From positions 1 through 10,949 of the forward strand of contig DASYNW010000233.1 in NCBI GenBank assembly GCA_036008325.1: a DNA stretch of 10,949 nucleotides. Reading direction: 5' to 3'. How positions within the stretch are numbered: the first letter of the stretch is position 1; the number at the start of each line of letters is the position of its first letter. Both the position numbers and the translations under genes were made by a program. Source of the DNA: AP-15 sp036008325 (GTDB lineage: Bacteria; Pseudomonadota; Alphaproteobacteria; ATCC43930; CGMCC-115725). This document shows positions 1 to 8,012 of this stretch, one piece after another. The notes under the pieces are model-generated. The model was given only the letters and a program-made list of their open reading frames with translations. It ran no database searches and was not told the DNA's origin.

Positions 1-869
1 TCGGCCTTCAAGGCTTCCTGATGCTGGTTGCGCAATGCGTTGGTCTTGAACAGCGGATTGTCGGCGAGGTCGGCTCGGCCGAGGGCGTGGGCGAGCTTGA
101 CGAATAGCCCGTCATTGCCGGCGGCGATGATGATGTTGCCATCGCCGGTGGCGAACGCCTCGAACGGGGTGATCGAGGGATGGCGCGCCCCCATCGGCCC
201 CGGGATCTCGCCGGTCGCGGTGTAGCGCACGATCGCGTTTTCGAGGAGCGCCAGCTGGCAGTCGAACAACGAGACATCGACCTTCTGCGCCTCGCCGGTG
301 CGCTCGCGATGTAGGAGAGCCGCGTTCAGCGCGATCGCGGTGAACAACCCGCCGCCCAAATCGCCGATCGAGGTGCCGATCCGGGTCAACGGCATGCCGG
401 GGTGCCCGGTGATGCTCATGACCCCGCCCAACCCCTGCACCACCATGTCATAGGCCGGGTAGTGCGAATAGGGGCCACTATGGCCGAAGCCCGAGGCGGC
501 GGCGTAGACCAGGCGGGGGTAGCGCGGGTGCAGGGTATCCCAGCCGTAGCCGAGCTTTTCCATCGTGCCGGGCCGGAAATTCTCCACGAGCGCATCGGCC
601 TTGTCGAGGAGGCGCTCGAAGATGTCGCGGCCGTCGGGTGATTTGAGGTCGAGCGCGATCGACTCCTTGCCGCGGTTGACCGAGGCGAAATAGGCCGATT
701 TGCCGTTTTTGAACGGGCCGTAATGGCGCGCGTCGTCGCCCTGGCGCGGCGGCTCGACCTTGATCACCCGCGCTCCCAGCTCGGCCATCAGCAAGGTGCA
801 GTAAGGGCCCGCCAGAATGCGGGACAGATCGACGATGGTGATGCCGGAAAGCGGCCCCTGTTGCGCCAT
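1..869 (-). CDS. CaiB/BaiF family III CoA-transferase (3' end cut by window edge)
   Basis: This is a cytoplasmic family III CoA-transferase, which moves CoA between carboxylic acids through an aspartyl-CoA thioester. About 289 N-terminal residues are visible of a family that usually runs 380-410, so the C-terminus lies left of the window. The start reads MAQQGPLSGITIVDLSRILA and leads into AGPYCTLLMAELGARVIKVEPP, the usual family opening. A VNRGKESIALDLKSPDGR segment (about 64-81) and a VENFRPG segment (95-101) are also characteristic. Asp170, in the context GTSIGDLGGG, aligns with the catalytic Asp169 of formyl-CoA transferase. An AAGG-AG box at 878-883 sits 8 bases before the ATG and supports this start. 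The gene is divergent from the DsbD-like gene. The substrate cannot be told from sequence: candidates include oxalate/formate, carnitine, 2-methylcitrate-type and succinyl-CoA donors. The family call is firm, the substrate unknown. Confidence 0.93.
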   Translation of the reverse strand, partial: MAQQGPLSGITIVDLSRILAGPYCTLLMAELGARVIKVEPPRQGDDARHYGPFKNGKSAYFASVNRGKESIALDLKSPDGRDIFERLLDKADALVENFRPGTMEKLGYGWDTLHPRYPRLVYAAASGFGHSGPYSHYPAYDMVVQGLGGVMSITGHPGMPLTRIGTSIGDLGGGLFTAIALNAALLHRERTGEAQKVDVSLFDCQLALLENAIVRYTATGEIPGPMGARHPSITPFEAFATGDGNIIIAAGNDGLFVKLAHALGRADLADNPLFKTNALRNQHQEALKA

Positions 870-1053
870 GCCCGATGCTCCTTGTGCGACGAGGCTGCCG
901 CTCAATAGCGCACAGCGCGGCACGCTCGCAACCGGGCTCGGTCGATGGACTCACCGCTGCTTTCCCTCTTTCAACTGGGAAGTGCCCCCGGTCGAGATCG
1001 CCGACGGTCTTGCTTGGGCCATGATTGGCTGCCATTGCTCTGCGCAATTGATT

Positions 1054-1058
1054 GGGAG
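1054..1058 (+). promoter_or_regulatory. Ribosome binding site that decides the TTG start of the DsbD-like gene
   Basis: GGGAG lies 9 bases before the TTG at 1068. The upstream in-frame ATG at 945 would add 41 residues that look like non-coding translation (many Arg, scattered Cys) ahead of the signal peptide. The TTG start instead places a clean signal peptide at the N-terminus. Seen: motif and spacing. Inferred: use of TTG. Confidence 0.6.
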
Positions 1059-1062
1059 ATCG

Positions 1063-1072
1063 CGCAATTGCG
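1063..1072 (+). repeat. 10-bp palindrome overlapping the proposed dsbD-like start, with a half copy 20 bp upstream
   Basis: CGCAATTGCG at this position is a perfect palindrome. The 9-mer GCGCAATTG occurs at 1042-1050 and again at 1062-1070, so the copies are 20 bp apart, about two helical turns. The second copy covers the TTG start codon. This could be an operator or a chance repeat; there is no independent evidence of binding. Confidence 0.3.
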
Positions 1073-3173
1073 GTTCTTCGGGTTGAGCAGCCCAGCCTTG
1101 GCGGCGCTGCTGACGCTGGTCACACCCGCGGCCGGTTTTGCTGCGGCGACGGGCTGGGTCGGCGACGATCATGCGGCGGCGCGGCTGATCACCGCGGTCG
1201 GTGCCACCGGGTCGGCGGCGACGGTCGAAGCCGGGCTCGAAATCAGGCTGGCCCCCGGCTGGCACGCCTATTGGCGCTCGCCTGGAGATGCCGGGATCCC
1301 GCCGAGCATCGACTTTGCCGGGTCGGACAATCTCGCGCATGCCGAAATTTCCTGGCCGGCGCCGAACCGTTATTCGCTGCAAGGTTTCGAGACCGCGGGA
1401 TATCAGGATCATTTCGTCCTGCCGATCGCGCTCACCCTGGCCCGGCCGGGCCAGGCGCTGTCGTTGCATGCCGCCGTCGACTACGCCGCCTGCGCGCAGA
1501 TCTGCGTGCCATACTCGGCGAAGTTCGATCTGGCTTTGCCCGCGGGTCCGATGTTGCCGGCGCCGCAGGCGGCATTGATCGCCGCGGCGCGCGCCCGGGT
1601 GCCGCGGAGCCTTGCCGCCGCAGGCATCGAGCTGGTGTCGGTGAATGCGATCGGCGACGGGCGCGATAGTTCTCTCATCGTTCGGCTGAACAGCCCTGGC
1701 GCCGCGTTTCGGTCGCCCGACCTGTTTGTCGAGGGCATGACGAAAGGCTCGCCCGGCCACCCGGCGGTTATGCTGTCCCAAGCGGGGCACCGGGCGCGGA
1801 TGACCGTGCCGATCCGCGATGCGGCGGCTGCCGGGGTTGTCGGCGGGAAGCTGACCTTGACCCTGGTCGACGGCTTGCGCGCGGCCGAGTTCGCCGCCAC
1901 CCCGCTTGCCGCGTCGGCGCCCGGGGATGCCGGGCGGCTGCTGCCGATCCTCGCCATCGCACTGCTCGGCGGCCTCATCCTGAATGCGATGCCGTGCGTG
2001 CTGCCGGTGCTGTCGTTGAAGTTGCTGTCGGTCGCCAGCCAGGCCGGGGCCGATCGAATTCGGCTGCGCATCGGGCTGCTGATGACGGCGCTCGGAGTGC
2101 TCGCCTCGTTCGCGCTGATCGCTGCGACGCTGATCGGGCTCAAAGTGTCGGGTGCCGTGATCGGCTGGGGCATCCAGTTCCAGTGGCCGTGGTTTATCGC
2201 TGCGATGGCGGCCTTGACTACCATGTTCGCGGCGAGCCTCTGGGGCTGGCTGGCGATCGGCTTGCCGCGGATCGCCTATGACGCCGCTGCGGCGAGCCGG
2301 GTTCGCCCGCGATATGCCGATGCGTTTCTGACCGGCGGCTTTGCCACCCTGCTCGCCACCCCCTGCTCGGCGCCGTTTGTCGGCACTGCGGTCGGGTTTG
2401 CCCTGGCGCAGGGGCCGCGCCAGATCGCGGTTGTGTTCGTGGCGCTGGGGCTGGGCTTTGCCGCACCCTATCTGCTCGTCGCCGGGTTTCCCCAGCTGGT
2501 CCGGCTGCTGCCGCGGCCGGGACGTTGGATGAACCGGCTGCGCGCAGTGCTCGGGCTGGTGCTGGCCGGAACCACGATTTGGCTTCTCTTCGTGCTGGCG
2601 GCGCTGTCGGGCGCGCGGGTCGCGCTCGCCGCCGCGGCGGCGCTGGCGATCGTGCTCGGGCTGCTGGCACTGAAGCATCGGCGCGAGATGCCGGCGGCCG
2701 GGTCGCGGCTGGTGTCGGGCGCCGCGGCTGCGTTGATCGCTGCCGCGATACTCTGGCCGGCCTTTGCGGGCGTCGCCGGCGGGGGGGTCGGCAGCGGCGT
2801 CAGCGGGGCCGGTCCGTGGCGGCGGTTCGACGCGCGCGCCATCCCCCGGCTGGTTGGCGAGGGCAAGACCGTGTTTGTCGATGTGACAGCGGCCTGGTGC
2901 TTGACCTGCAAGGTCAACGCAGCGGTGGTGCTCGACCGCGAGCCGGTGAGCGACCGGCTGTTCGGGTCGCGGGTGGTGGCGATGCGCGGCGACTGGACCC
3001 GGCCCGACCCGGCTTTGGCCCGCTATCTGCAAAGCTTCGACCGCTACGGCGTTCCGTTCAACGCGGTCTATGGCCCGGCCCGGCCCGACGGCGAGTTGCT
3101 CCCCGAGCTGTTGACGTCGGCCGCGGTGGAGAACGCGCTCGACCGCGCCGCGCGCACCACCGCATCGCGCTGA
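1068..3173 (+). CDS. dsbD: DsbD/ScsB-type thiol:disulfide interchange protein
   Basis: This inner-membrane protein passes electrons from cytoplasmic thioredoxin to periplasmic thiol proteins. From the TTG start it has 701 residues, longer than E. coli DsbD and nearer ScsB-like proteins. Residues 1-27 form a signal peptide (hydrophobic LAALLTLV core, then Ala-rich cleavage region). The N-terminal periplasmic domain carries the pair Cys142/Cys146 (CAQICVPY). A membrane domain of about eight segments starts near 290 and holds the two signature cysteines, Cys310 (NAMPCVLPVLSLK) and Cys433 (LATPCSAPFVG). The C-terminal thioredoxin-like domain has Cys611/Cys614 in AAWCLTCKVN. All six redox cysteines are present, so it should be functional. 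It is divergent from the CoA-transferase and is followed after 131 bases by a small membrane protein with its own cysteine pair. The ATG at 945 is an alternative but less likely start. The family is clear; the periplasmic client is unknown. Confidence 0.93.
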   Translation: MRFFGLSSPALAALLTLVTPAAGFAAATGWVGDDHAAARLITAVGATGSAATVEAGLEIRLAPGWHAYWRSPGDAGIPPSIDFAGSDNLAHAEISWPAPNRYSLQGFETAGYQDHFVLPIALTLARPGQALSLHAAVDYAACAQICVPYSAKFDLALPAGPMLPAPQAALIAAARARVPRSLAAAGIELVSVNAIGDGRDSSLIVRLNSPGAAFRSPDLFVEGMTKGSPGHPAVMLSQAGHRARMTVPIRDAAAAGVVGGKLTLTLVDGLRAAEFAATPLAASAPGDAGRLLPILAIALLGGLILNAMPCVLPVLSLKLLSVASQAGADRIRLRIGLLMTALGVLASFALIAATLIGLKVSGAVIGWGIQFQWPWFIAAMAALTTMFAASLWGWLAIGLPRIAYDAAAASRVRPRYADAFLTGGFATLLATPCSAPFVGTAVGFALAQGPRQIAVVFVALGLGFAAPYLLVAGFPQLVRLLPRPGRWMNRLRAVLGLVLAGTTIWLLFVLAALSGARVALAAAAALAIVLGLLALKHRREMPAAGSRLVSGAAAALIAAAILWPAFAGVAGGGVGSGVSGAGPWRRFDARAIPRLVGEGKTVFVDVTAAWCLTCKVNAAVVLDREPVSDRLFGSRVVAMRGDWTRPDPALARYLQSFDRYGVPFNAVYGPARPDGELLPELLTSAAVENALDRAARTTASR

Positions 3174-3304
3174 GTTGGACAATCGCTTGGGGCGATACCA
3201 CCCGCTATTGCCGGCGGCCGCCATTCGATACTATCTAGCGAAGTGGCGCAGGCCGCAGCTCGACCGGGTCGAGCAGCCGAGCCCTGGGTCCATTCGGCAG
3301 GCTG

Positions 3305-3505
3305 ATGAGCAACCGCTTCGAGGACCGCGAGCCCGACACCGAAGCGAGACGGACGGCTGCGCTGATCGGGTTGATCATCGTGCTGAGCTTGGCGATTGCC
3401 GGTATCGTGCTGGTTCGCGGGCTGATCAGAGAGTCCACTATCGAGGACTGTTTGATGTCCGGCCGGACCAACTGCGCGCCGATAGAAGTGCCCTTGCGCC
3501 CGTAG
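3305..3505 (+). CDS. Small single-pass membrane protein with a C-terminal cysteine pair
   Basis: This 66-residue protein has no function I can assign. Residues 1-16 are hydrophilic and charged (EDREPDTEARR). Residues 18-38 form one strongly hydrophobic helix (AALIGLIIVLSLAIAGIVLV). The tail contains Cys49 and Cys57 in the pattern DCLMSGRTNC. By hydropathy it is a bitopic inner-membrane protein. The orientation is ambiguous because basic residues flank both sides, but an exported tail would expose the cysteine pair to the periplasm. The well-formed membrane helix and the compact DCL-x4-NC motif argue for a real gene; I recall similar short tails in alphaproteobacterial hypothetical proteins but cannot search. 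The ribosome binding site is weak (AGG 3 bases before the ATG). It lies on the same strand between the DsbD-like gene and the efflux genes, with more than 130 bases on each side, so co-transcription is uncertain. Confidence 0.6.
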   Translation: MSNRFEDREPDTEARRTAALIGLIIVLSLAIAGIVLVRGLIRESTIEDCLMSGRTNCAPIEVPLRP

Positions 3506-3593
3506 CTCTCGCGAACCCCCCGCGACATTTCGCCCGGCCCGGTTCGGCCGAGGCTTGCACCGAATGGATGGACAGCGTCGGCACGAAGCTATA

Positions 3594-3640
3594 GAGTATG
3601 TCTATGATAGATCTTCGTTAACTTTAATAACCAACGGAGT
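3594..3640 (+). promoter_or_regulatory. AT-rich leader of the efflux genes with a GTTA-N7-TAAC imperfect palindrome
   Basis: This is the most AT-rich stretch in a GC-rich window and lies just before the adaptor gene, as expected for a promoter. A TATGAT (3603-3608) could serve as a -10 box, but no matching -35 element is visible at 16-18 bases. GTTAACTTTAATAAC (3617-3631) has 4-bp inverted arms and is a possible operator for the MarR-type regulator encoded at the end of this gene block. The adaptor's GGAG ribosome binding site is at 3636-3639. Composition and motifs are seen; promoter and operator roles are inferred. Confidence 0.35.
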
Positions 3641-3648
3641 CGCTCGGA

Positions 3649-4794
3649 ATGGCGAGGCGTACGATCAGTGCTGCCGCGCTACTGTTGCTGATGGCGGCAG
3701 CGGCGATCTGGTGGCTTGGCTTTGCGGGTGCCGGGACGAGCGTGGCCCGCGCCCAAGCTCCGGCGCCTGCCGTCCCGGTTACCGCGGGGATCGTGCGCGC
3801 CGAAGCTGTCCCGGTGTTTCTCCATGGCATTGGCACGGTTCAGGCGTTCAACTCGGTAGCGGTCAAGACCAGGGTCGACGGCCAGATCGTCAAAATCGAT
3901 TTCAAGGAAGGCCAGGAGGTCAAGAAAGGCGACCCGCTGTTGCAAATCGATCCGCGGCCCTACCAGGCGGCGCTCGAACAGGCCGACGCGGCCGAGCAGA
4001 AGGATCAAGCGCAGCTCGCCGGGGCCAAGCTCGATCTCGCCCGTTATTCGAAGCTGCTCGGCAGCGGCTATCAGACCCGCCAGAGCTTCGACCAGCAGAC
4101 GGCGCTGGTCGGCCAGGTAGAGGCTGCGATCAAGGGCGATCAAGCACAGATCGACACCGCCAAGCTCAATCTGGGCTACGCCGACATCCGTTCGCCGATC
4201 GACGGACGGCTCGGCGCGCGGCTCGTCGATGTCGGCAACCTCGTCCACGCGGCCGACAACACTACCCTGGTCACGATTACCCAGCTGAAGCCGATATTCG
4301 TCAGCTTCACGTTGCCGCAGGATACGATTGACGAGGTCCGCCAGCACCAGCAGCAGGCCCCGCTCGTCGTGCGCGCCTATAGCGGCGACGGTAGCGAGCT
4401 GCTTTCGGACGGCGAGCTGACCCTGATCGACAACGCGATCGACCAGTCGACCGGTACGATCCACCTGAAGGCGCGCTTCGCCAATCGGGACGAGCGGCTG
4501 TGGCCCGGCGAGTTCGTCAATCTGCGGGTGATCCTGATGACCCGCCCGAATGTCGCGACGGTGCCCTCGCAGACGGTCCAGGAAGGGCCGAACGGCGATT
4601 ACGTCTATGTGATCAAGAGCGACGATACGGTCGAGCGCCGCATCGTCGACGTGACCTCGATCCAGGACGGTGTTGCCGCCATTATCAAGGGGCTGACCCC
4701 GGGCGAGCGGGTGGTGGTCGAGGGCCAATACCGGCTCACCGAAGGTGCGCGCGTCAAGCTACTGAACTCGCCGCCGCTGCGCGCCTCAGGCTGA
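3649..4794 (+). CDS. RND efflux periplasmic adaptor subunit (MdtA-like, HlyD/MFP family)
   Basis: This is the membrane-fusion protein of a tripartite efflux pump; it bridges the inner-membrane RND permease and an outer-membrane channel. It has 381 residues, normal for the family. Residues 1-37 form an Arg-led hydrophobic export signal or membrane anchor ending in SVARAQA. There is no lipobox cysteine, so it is not a lipoprotein. The two lipoyl half-motifs are at about 72-103 (VKTRVDGQIVKIDFKEGQEV, then DPRPY) and 173-205 (YADIRSPIDGRLGARLVDVG). A coiled-coil hairpin of about 70 residues rich in Gln, Ala and Asp lies between them. Beta-barrel and membrane-proximal domains follow (FVSFTLPQD onward; WPGEFVNLRV near 285). 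The wording closely resembles MdtA. GGAG 9 bases before the ATG supports the start. The permease gene follows after 68 bases, so they are very likely one operon. Confidence 0.95.
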   Translation: MARRTISAAALLLLMAAAAIWWLGFAGAGTSVARAQAPAPAVPVTAGIVRAEAVPVFLHGIGTVQAFNSVAVKTRVDGQIVKIDFKEGQEVKKGDPLLQIDPRPYQAALEQADAAEQKDQAQLAGAKLDLARYSKLLGSGYQTRQSFDQQTALVGQVEAAIKGDQAQIDTAKLNLGYADIRSPIDGRLGARLVDVGNLVHAADNTTLVTITQLKPIFVSFTLPQDTIDEVRQHQQQAPLVVRAYSGDGSELLSDGELTLIDNAIDQSTGTIHLKARFANRDERLWPGEFVNLRVILMTRPNVATVPSQTVQEGPNGDYVYVIKSDDTVERRIVDVTSIQDGVAAIIKGLTPGERVVVEGQYRLTEGARVKLLNSPPLRASG

Positions 4795-4850
4795 GCTTCG
4801 CCGGTCTTCACCCCTGCCGAACCTCAAGTGGACTTTCGCGCACAATTCGC

Positions 4851-4856
4851 AGGTGA
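4851..4856 (+). promoter_or_regulatory. Ribosome binding site that decides the start of the RND permease
   Basis: AGGTGA lies 6 bases before the ATG at 4863. An in-frame TTG at 4857 would sit directly against this box with no spacing, so the ATG is preferred. It also gives the usual RND opening MSVSEPFIRRPIATSLLM. Confidence 0.7.
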
Positions 4857-4862
4857 TTGCCG

Positions 4863-7800
4863 ATGAGCGTCTCGGAACCTTTCATCCGGCGGCCAATCGC
4901 GACGTCGCTGCTGATGCTGGGCGTGTTGGTGTTCGGCATTGCCGCCTATGGCCTGCTGCCGGTCGCGGCGCTGCCCAATGTCGATTTTCCGACGATCACG
5001 GTCACCGCTAATTTCCCCGGCGCGAGCCCAGCGACGATGGCGTCCTCGGTCGCGACCCCGCTCGAACAGCAATTCACGTCGATCCCCGCCCTCGACCAGA
5101 TGACCTCGCTGAGCGGTGTGGGCACGACCACGATCACCCTGCAATTCGACCTGTCGCGCAACATCGATGCCGCAGCGCAGGACGTGCAGACCGCGATCAA
5201 TGCGGCAAGCGGGCTGTTGCCCAAGGATCTGCCGAACCCGCCCACCTACAAAAAGGTCAACCCGGCGAACTTCCCGGTCCTGATCTACGCCGTCTATTCG
5301 AACGCGCTGCCGGTCTACCGGATCGACGATTATGCCAACACGGTTCTGGCGCAACGACTGTCGACGGTGAGCGGCGTCTCTCAGGTCTTCATCTTCGGCC
5401 AGAAGCAATTCGCCGCGCGAGTACAGATCAATCCCGGTGCGCTCGCCGCGCATGGGCTGGGGCTTGAAGACGTGCGCAATGCGCTGGCGGCAGCGACGGT
5501 CGATCTGCCGACCGGTGAAATCGAGGGCGCCCATCAGGCGGTGTCGTTCGACACCAACGATCAGCTGTTCAACGCCGCGGCCTATGGCAACGTCATCATC
5601 GCCTTCCGGAACGGCGCGCCGATCCGCATCAAGGATGTCGGCGATGCCGTCAACTCGGTGCAGAACACAAGGATCGGCGCGTGGTACGACGACACCCCGG
5701 CCGAGGGCCTGGCGATCCAGCGGGCGGATGGGGCCAACACCCTTCAGCTGGTCGACAAGATCAAGGCGATGATGCCGCAGCTCGAAGCGTCGATCCCGCC
5801 TTCGGTCAAGGTCTCGCTGATGTCCGACCGCTCGCTGGTGACCCGTGCGGCGGTCCACGACGTGCAGCTGACGATGATGGTGACGATCGGCTTGGTGATC
5901 CTCGTCATCTTCCTCTTTCTGCGCACGGTCTGGGCGACGATTATCCCGAGCATGGCGGTGCCGCTATCGCTGCTCGCCACTTTTGCCGTCATGTACGCTG
6001 CCGGCTACAGCCTCGACAACATTTCACTGATGGCGCTGACCATCTCGGTCGGCTTTATCGTCGACGACGCGATCGTCATGATCGAGAACATTTCGCGCTA
6101 CATCGAACAGGGTTACCGGCCGATGGAGGCGGCGCTGAAAGGCGCCGGCCAGATCGGGTTTACGATCATTTCGATCACCTTCTCGCTGATTGCAGTGTTC
6201 ATCCCGTTGTTCTTTATGGGCGGGATCATCGGCCGGCTGTTCCGCGAGTTTGCCGTCACCGTATCGGTTGCGGTGGTCGCCTCGGCGGCGATTTCGTTGA
6301 CCCTGACCCCGGTCTTGTGCTCGCTGTTCCTAAAGGAAAAGGGGCTGCATCCGACCGGCCGCTTCAACCGCATCGCCGAGGCCGGCTTCGATTGGATGCT
6401 CGCTAGCTACGACCGAGGCCTGCGCTTTGTCTTTCGCCACCAGTTTCCGACGCTGCTCGCAACGCTGACGTTGATCTTCGTAACCGGCTATCTCTACGTC
6501 CAAATCCCCAAGGGATTTTTTCCGCAGCAGGACACCGGTTTCATTTTCGGCGAGGTCGATACCCGCGAGGATGCGTCGTTCCTGTCGACGGCCAAGATCA
6601 GGCAGCAGATCGTCGACATCGTGCGCAAGGATCCCGCGGTTGCCGGGGTCTTCTCCTTCGCCGGCGCCTACAGCTACAATCCGACCGAGAATACCGCCCG
6701 CGTCTTTATGCAACTTAAGCCGTTCGACGAGCGGGACGTCTCCGCCGACCAGGTTATCGCGCGCCTGCGGCCGAAGATGGCGGCTGTTCAAGGTGCCAAG
6801 TTCTTTATGCAGGCGGGGCAGGAAATCACGATCGGCGGTCGGCTGTCGCGTACCCAGTATCAGTACACGCTGACCGACACCGATCTGGCTGAACTCAATC
6901 ACTGGGCGCCCGTACTCGAACACGAAATGCAAAAGCTGCCGGAGCTTCAGGACGTCGCCTCCGACCAGCAGATCGCCGCCCCCCACATGGCGATCGACAT
7001 CGACCGCGACGCTGCCTCGCGGCTCGGGATCTCTGCCCAGGAGATCGACGAGACGTTGTACGATGCATTTGGTCAGCGCCAGGTCGCGACGATCTACACC
7101 TCGACCAATCAGTACAAGGTCGTTCTTGAGGTGCAGCCGCAATTTCAGACCGACCGAAACGCGCTGTCCAAGATCTACGTTCCCGGAGCGGGGGGGGCAC
7201 AGGTCCCGCTCAGCGCGTTCGCCCATTACGCCTCAAAGCTCGAAGCGCTGTCAGTCAGCCACCAGGGCGTTTTTCCGGCGGTGACGTTGTCGTTCAACCT
7301 GGCGCCCGGGGTGGCGCTCGGTCAGGCTGTCGACAAGATCCAAGCTGTCGCCGCCCGGCTCGGCGCCCCAGCGACGTTGAACGGCTCGTTCCAGGGCACC
7401 GCGCAGGCGTTCCAGGCCTCGCTGTCGTCGATGCCGCTGCTGGTCGCCGCCGCGATCCTCGTCGTCTACATCGTCCTCGGCATACTTTACGAAAGCTACA
7501 TCCACCCGATTACGATCCTCTCGGCCCTGCCGTCGGCCGGCGTTGGCGCGCTGTTGGCGCTGATGCTGCTGCATTACGATCTGACCGTGATCGCGATGAT
7601 CGGGGTCATCCTGTTGATCGGCATCGTCAAGAAAAACGCGATCATGATGATCGACTTTGCGCTGCAGGCCGAACGGATCGAGGGCAAGAGCCCGCGCGAG
7701 GCGATCCACGAAGCCTGCCTGTTGCGCTTCCGTCCGATCATGATGACGACGTTTGCCGCGCTGTTCGGCGGGCTGCCGATCGCGCTCGGCCACGGGGCGG

Positions 7801-8012
7801 GCTCCGAACTGCGCCGACCGCTCGGCATCGCCATTGTCGGCGGTCTGCTGGTATCTCAATGGCTGACGCTCTACACGACCCCGGTCGTCTATCTCTATCT
7901 TGAACGCTTCGCGCGCTGGGTCGGGCGTCCGTACCGGCCATCGCGCACGGCGGACATTCTGTCGGGCGAGCCGGGACCGGCGCTGGCGCAAGATCGGCAA
8001 GGTGCCGAATGA
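4863..8012 (+). CDS. RND multidrug efflux permease (HAE-1 family, MdtB/MdtC-like)
   Basis: This proton-driven inner-membrane pump exports drugs and other amphiphilic compounds through a trimer. It has 1049 residues, typical for the family. TM1 is at about 13-33. The first large periplasmic domain covers roughly 34-335, TM2-TM6 about 336-500 and TM7 near 532. The second periplasmic domain covers 560-855, and TM8-TM12 run from 857 to about 1015. The proton-relay pair is intact: Asp401/Asp402 in GFIVDDAIVMIENI (TM4), matching AcrB Asp407/Asp408. The TM10 lysine is Lys924 in VKKNAIMMIDFA, matching AcrB Lys940. The opening FIRRPIATSLLMLG and the MdtA-like partner point to the MdtB/MdtC branch. Only one permease gene is present, so it would act as a homotrimer unless a second lies elsewhere. 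The stop codon overlaps the next gene's start. Substrates cannot be predicted. Confidence 0.96.
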   Translation: MSVSEPFIRRPIATSLLMLGVLVFGIAAYGLLPVAALPNVDFPTITVTANFPGASPATMASSVATPLEQQFTSIPALDQMTSLSGVGTTTITLQFDLSRNIDAAAQDVQTAINAASGLLPKDLPNPPTYKKVNPANFPVLIYAVYSNALPVYRIDDYANTVLAQRLSTVSGVSQVFIFGQKQFAARVQINPGALAAHGLGLEDVRNALAAATVDLPTGEIEGAHQAVSFDTNDQLFNAAAYGNVIIAFRNGAPIRIKDVGDAVNSVQNTRIGAWYDDTPAEGLAIQRADGANTLQLVDKIKAMMPQLEASIPPSVKVSLMSDRSLVTRAAVHDVQLTMMVTIGLVILVIFLFLRTVWATIIPSMAVPLSLLATFAVMYAAGYSLDNISLMALTISVGFIVDDAIVMIENISRYIEQGYRPMEAALKGAGQIGFTIISITFSLIAVFIPLFFMGGIIGRLFREFAVTVSVAVVASAAISLTLTPVLCSLFLKEKGLHPTGRFNRIAEAGFDWMLASYDRGLRFVFRHQFPTLLATLTLIFVTGYLYVQIPKGFFPQQDTGFIFGEVDTREDASFLSTAKIRQQIVDIVRKDPAVAGVFSFAGAYSYNPTENTARVFMQLKPFDERDVSADQVIARLRPKMAAVQGAKFFMQAGQEITIGGRLSRTQYQYTLTDTDLAELNHWAPVLEHEMQKLPELQDVASDQQIAAPHMAIDIDRDAASRLGISAQEIDETLYDAFGQRQVATIYTSTNQYKVVLEVQPQFQTDRNALSKIYVPGAGGAQVPLSAFAHYASKLEALSVSHQGVFPAVTLSFNLAPGVALGQAVDKIQAVAARLGAPATLNGSFQGTAQAFQASLSSMPLLVAAAILVVYIVLGILYESYIHPITILSALPSAGVGALLALMLLHYDLTVIAMIGVILLIGIVKKNAIMMIDFALQAERIEGKSPREAIHEACLLRFRPIMMTTFAALFGGLPIALGHGAGSELRRPLGIAIVGGLLVSQWLTLYTTPVVYLYLERFARWVGRPYRPSRTADILSGEPGPALAQDRQGAE

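Noticed and set aside
870..1067. Small plus-strand open frames between the CoA-transferase and the DsbD-like gene
   Set aside because: They overlap the CoA-transferase start or run into the DsbD signal region in other frames, with no recognisable domain. This 198-base gap is best read as a divergent promoter region.
951..3224. 757-residue open frame antisense to the DsbD-like gene
   Set aside because: Its translation is Arg/Gln/Gly-rich with no recognisable domain, while the plus strand has a complete six-cysteine DsbD. Such antisense frames are common under high-GC codon bias.
3679..5858. Long minus-strand open frames opposite the adaptor and permease (3679-4728 and 4824-5858)
   Set aside because: Both are shadows of well-supported plus-strand efflux genes; the proteins are rich in Arg and Asp and lack family motifs.
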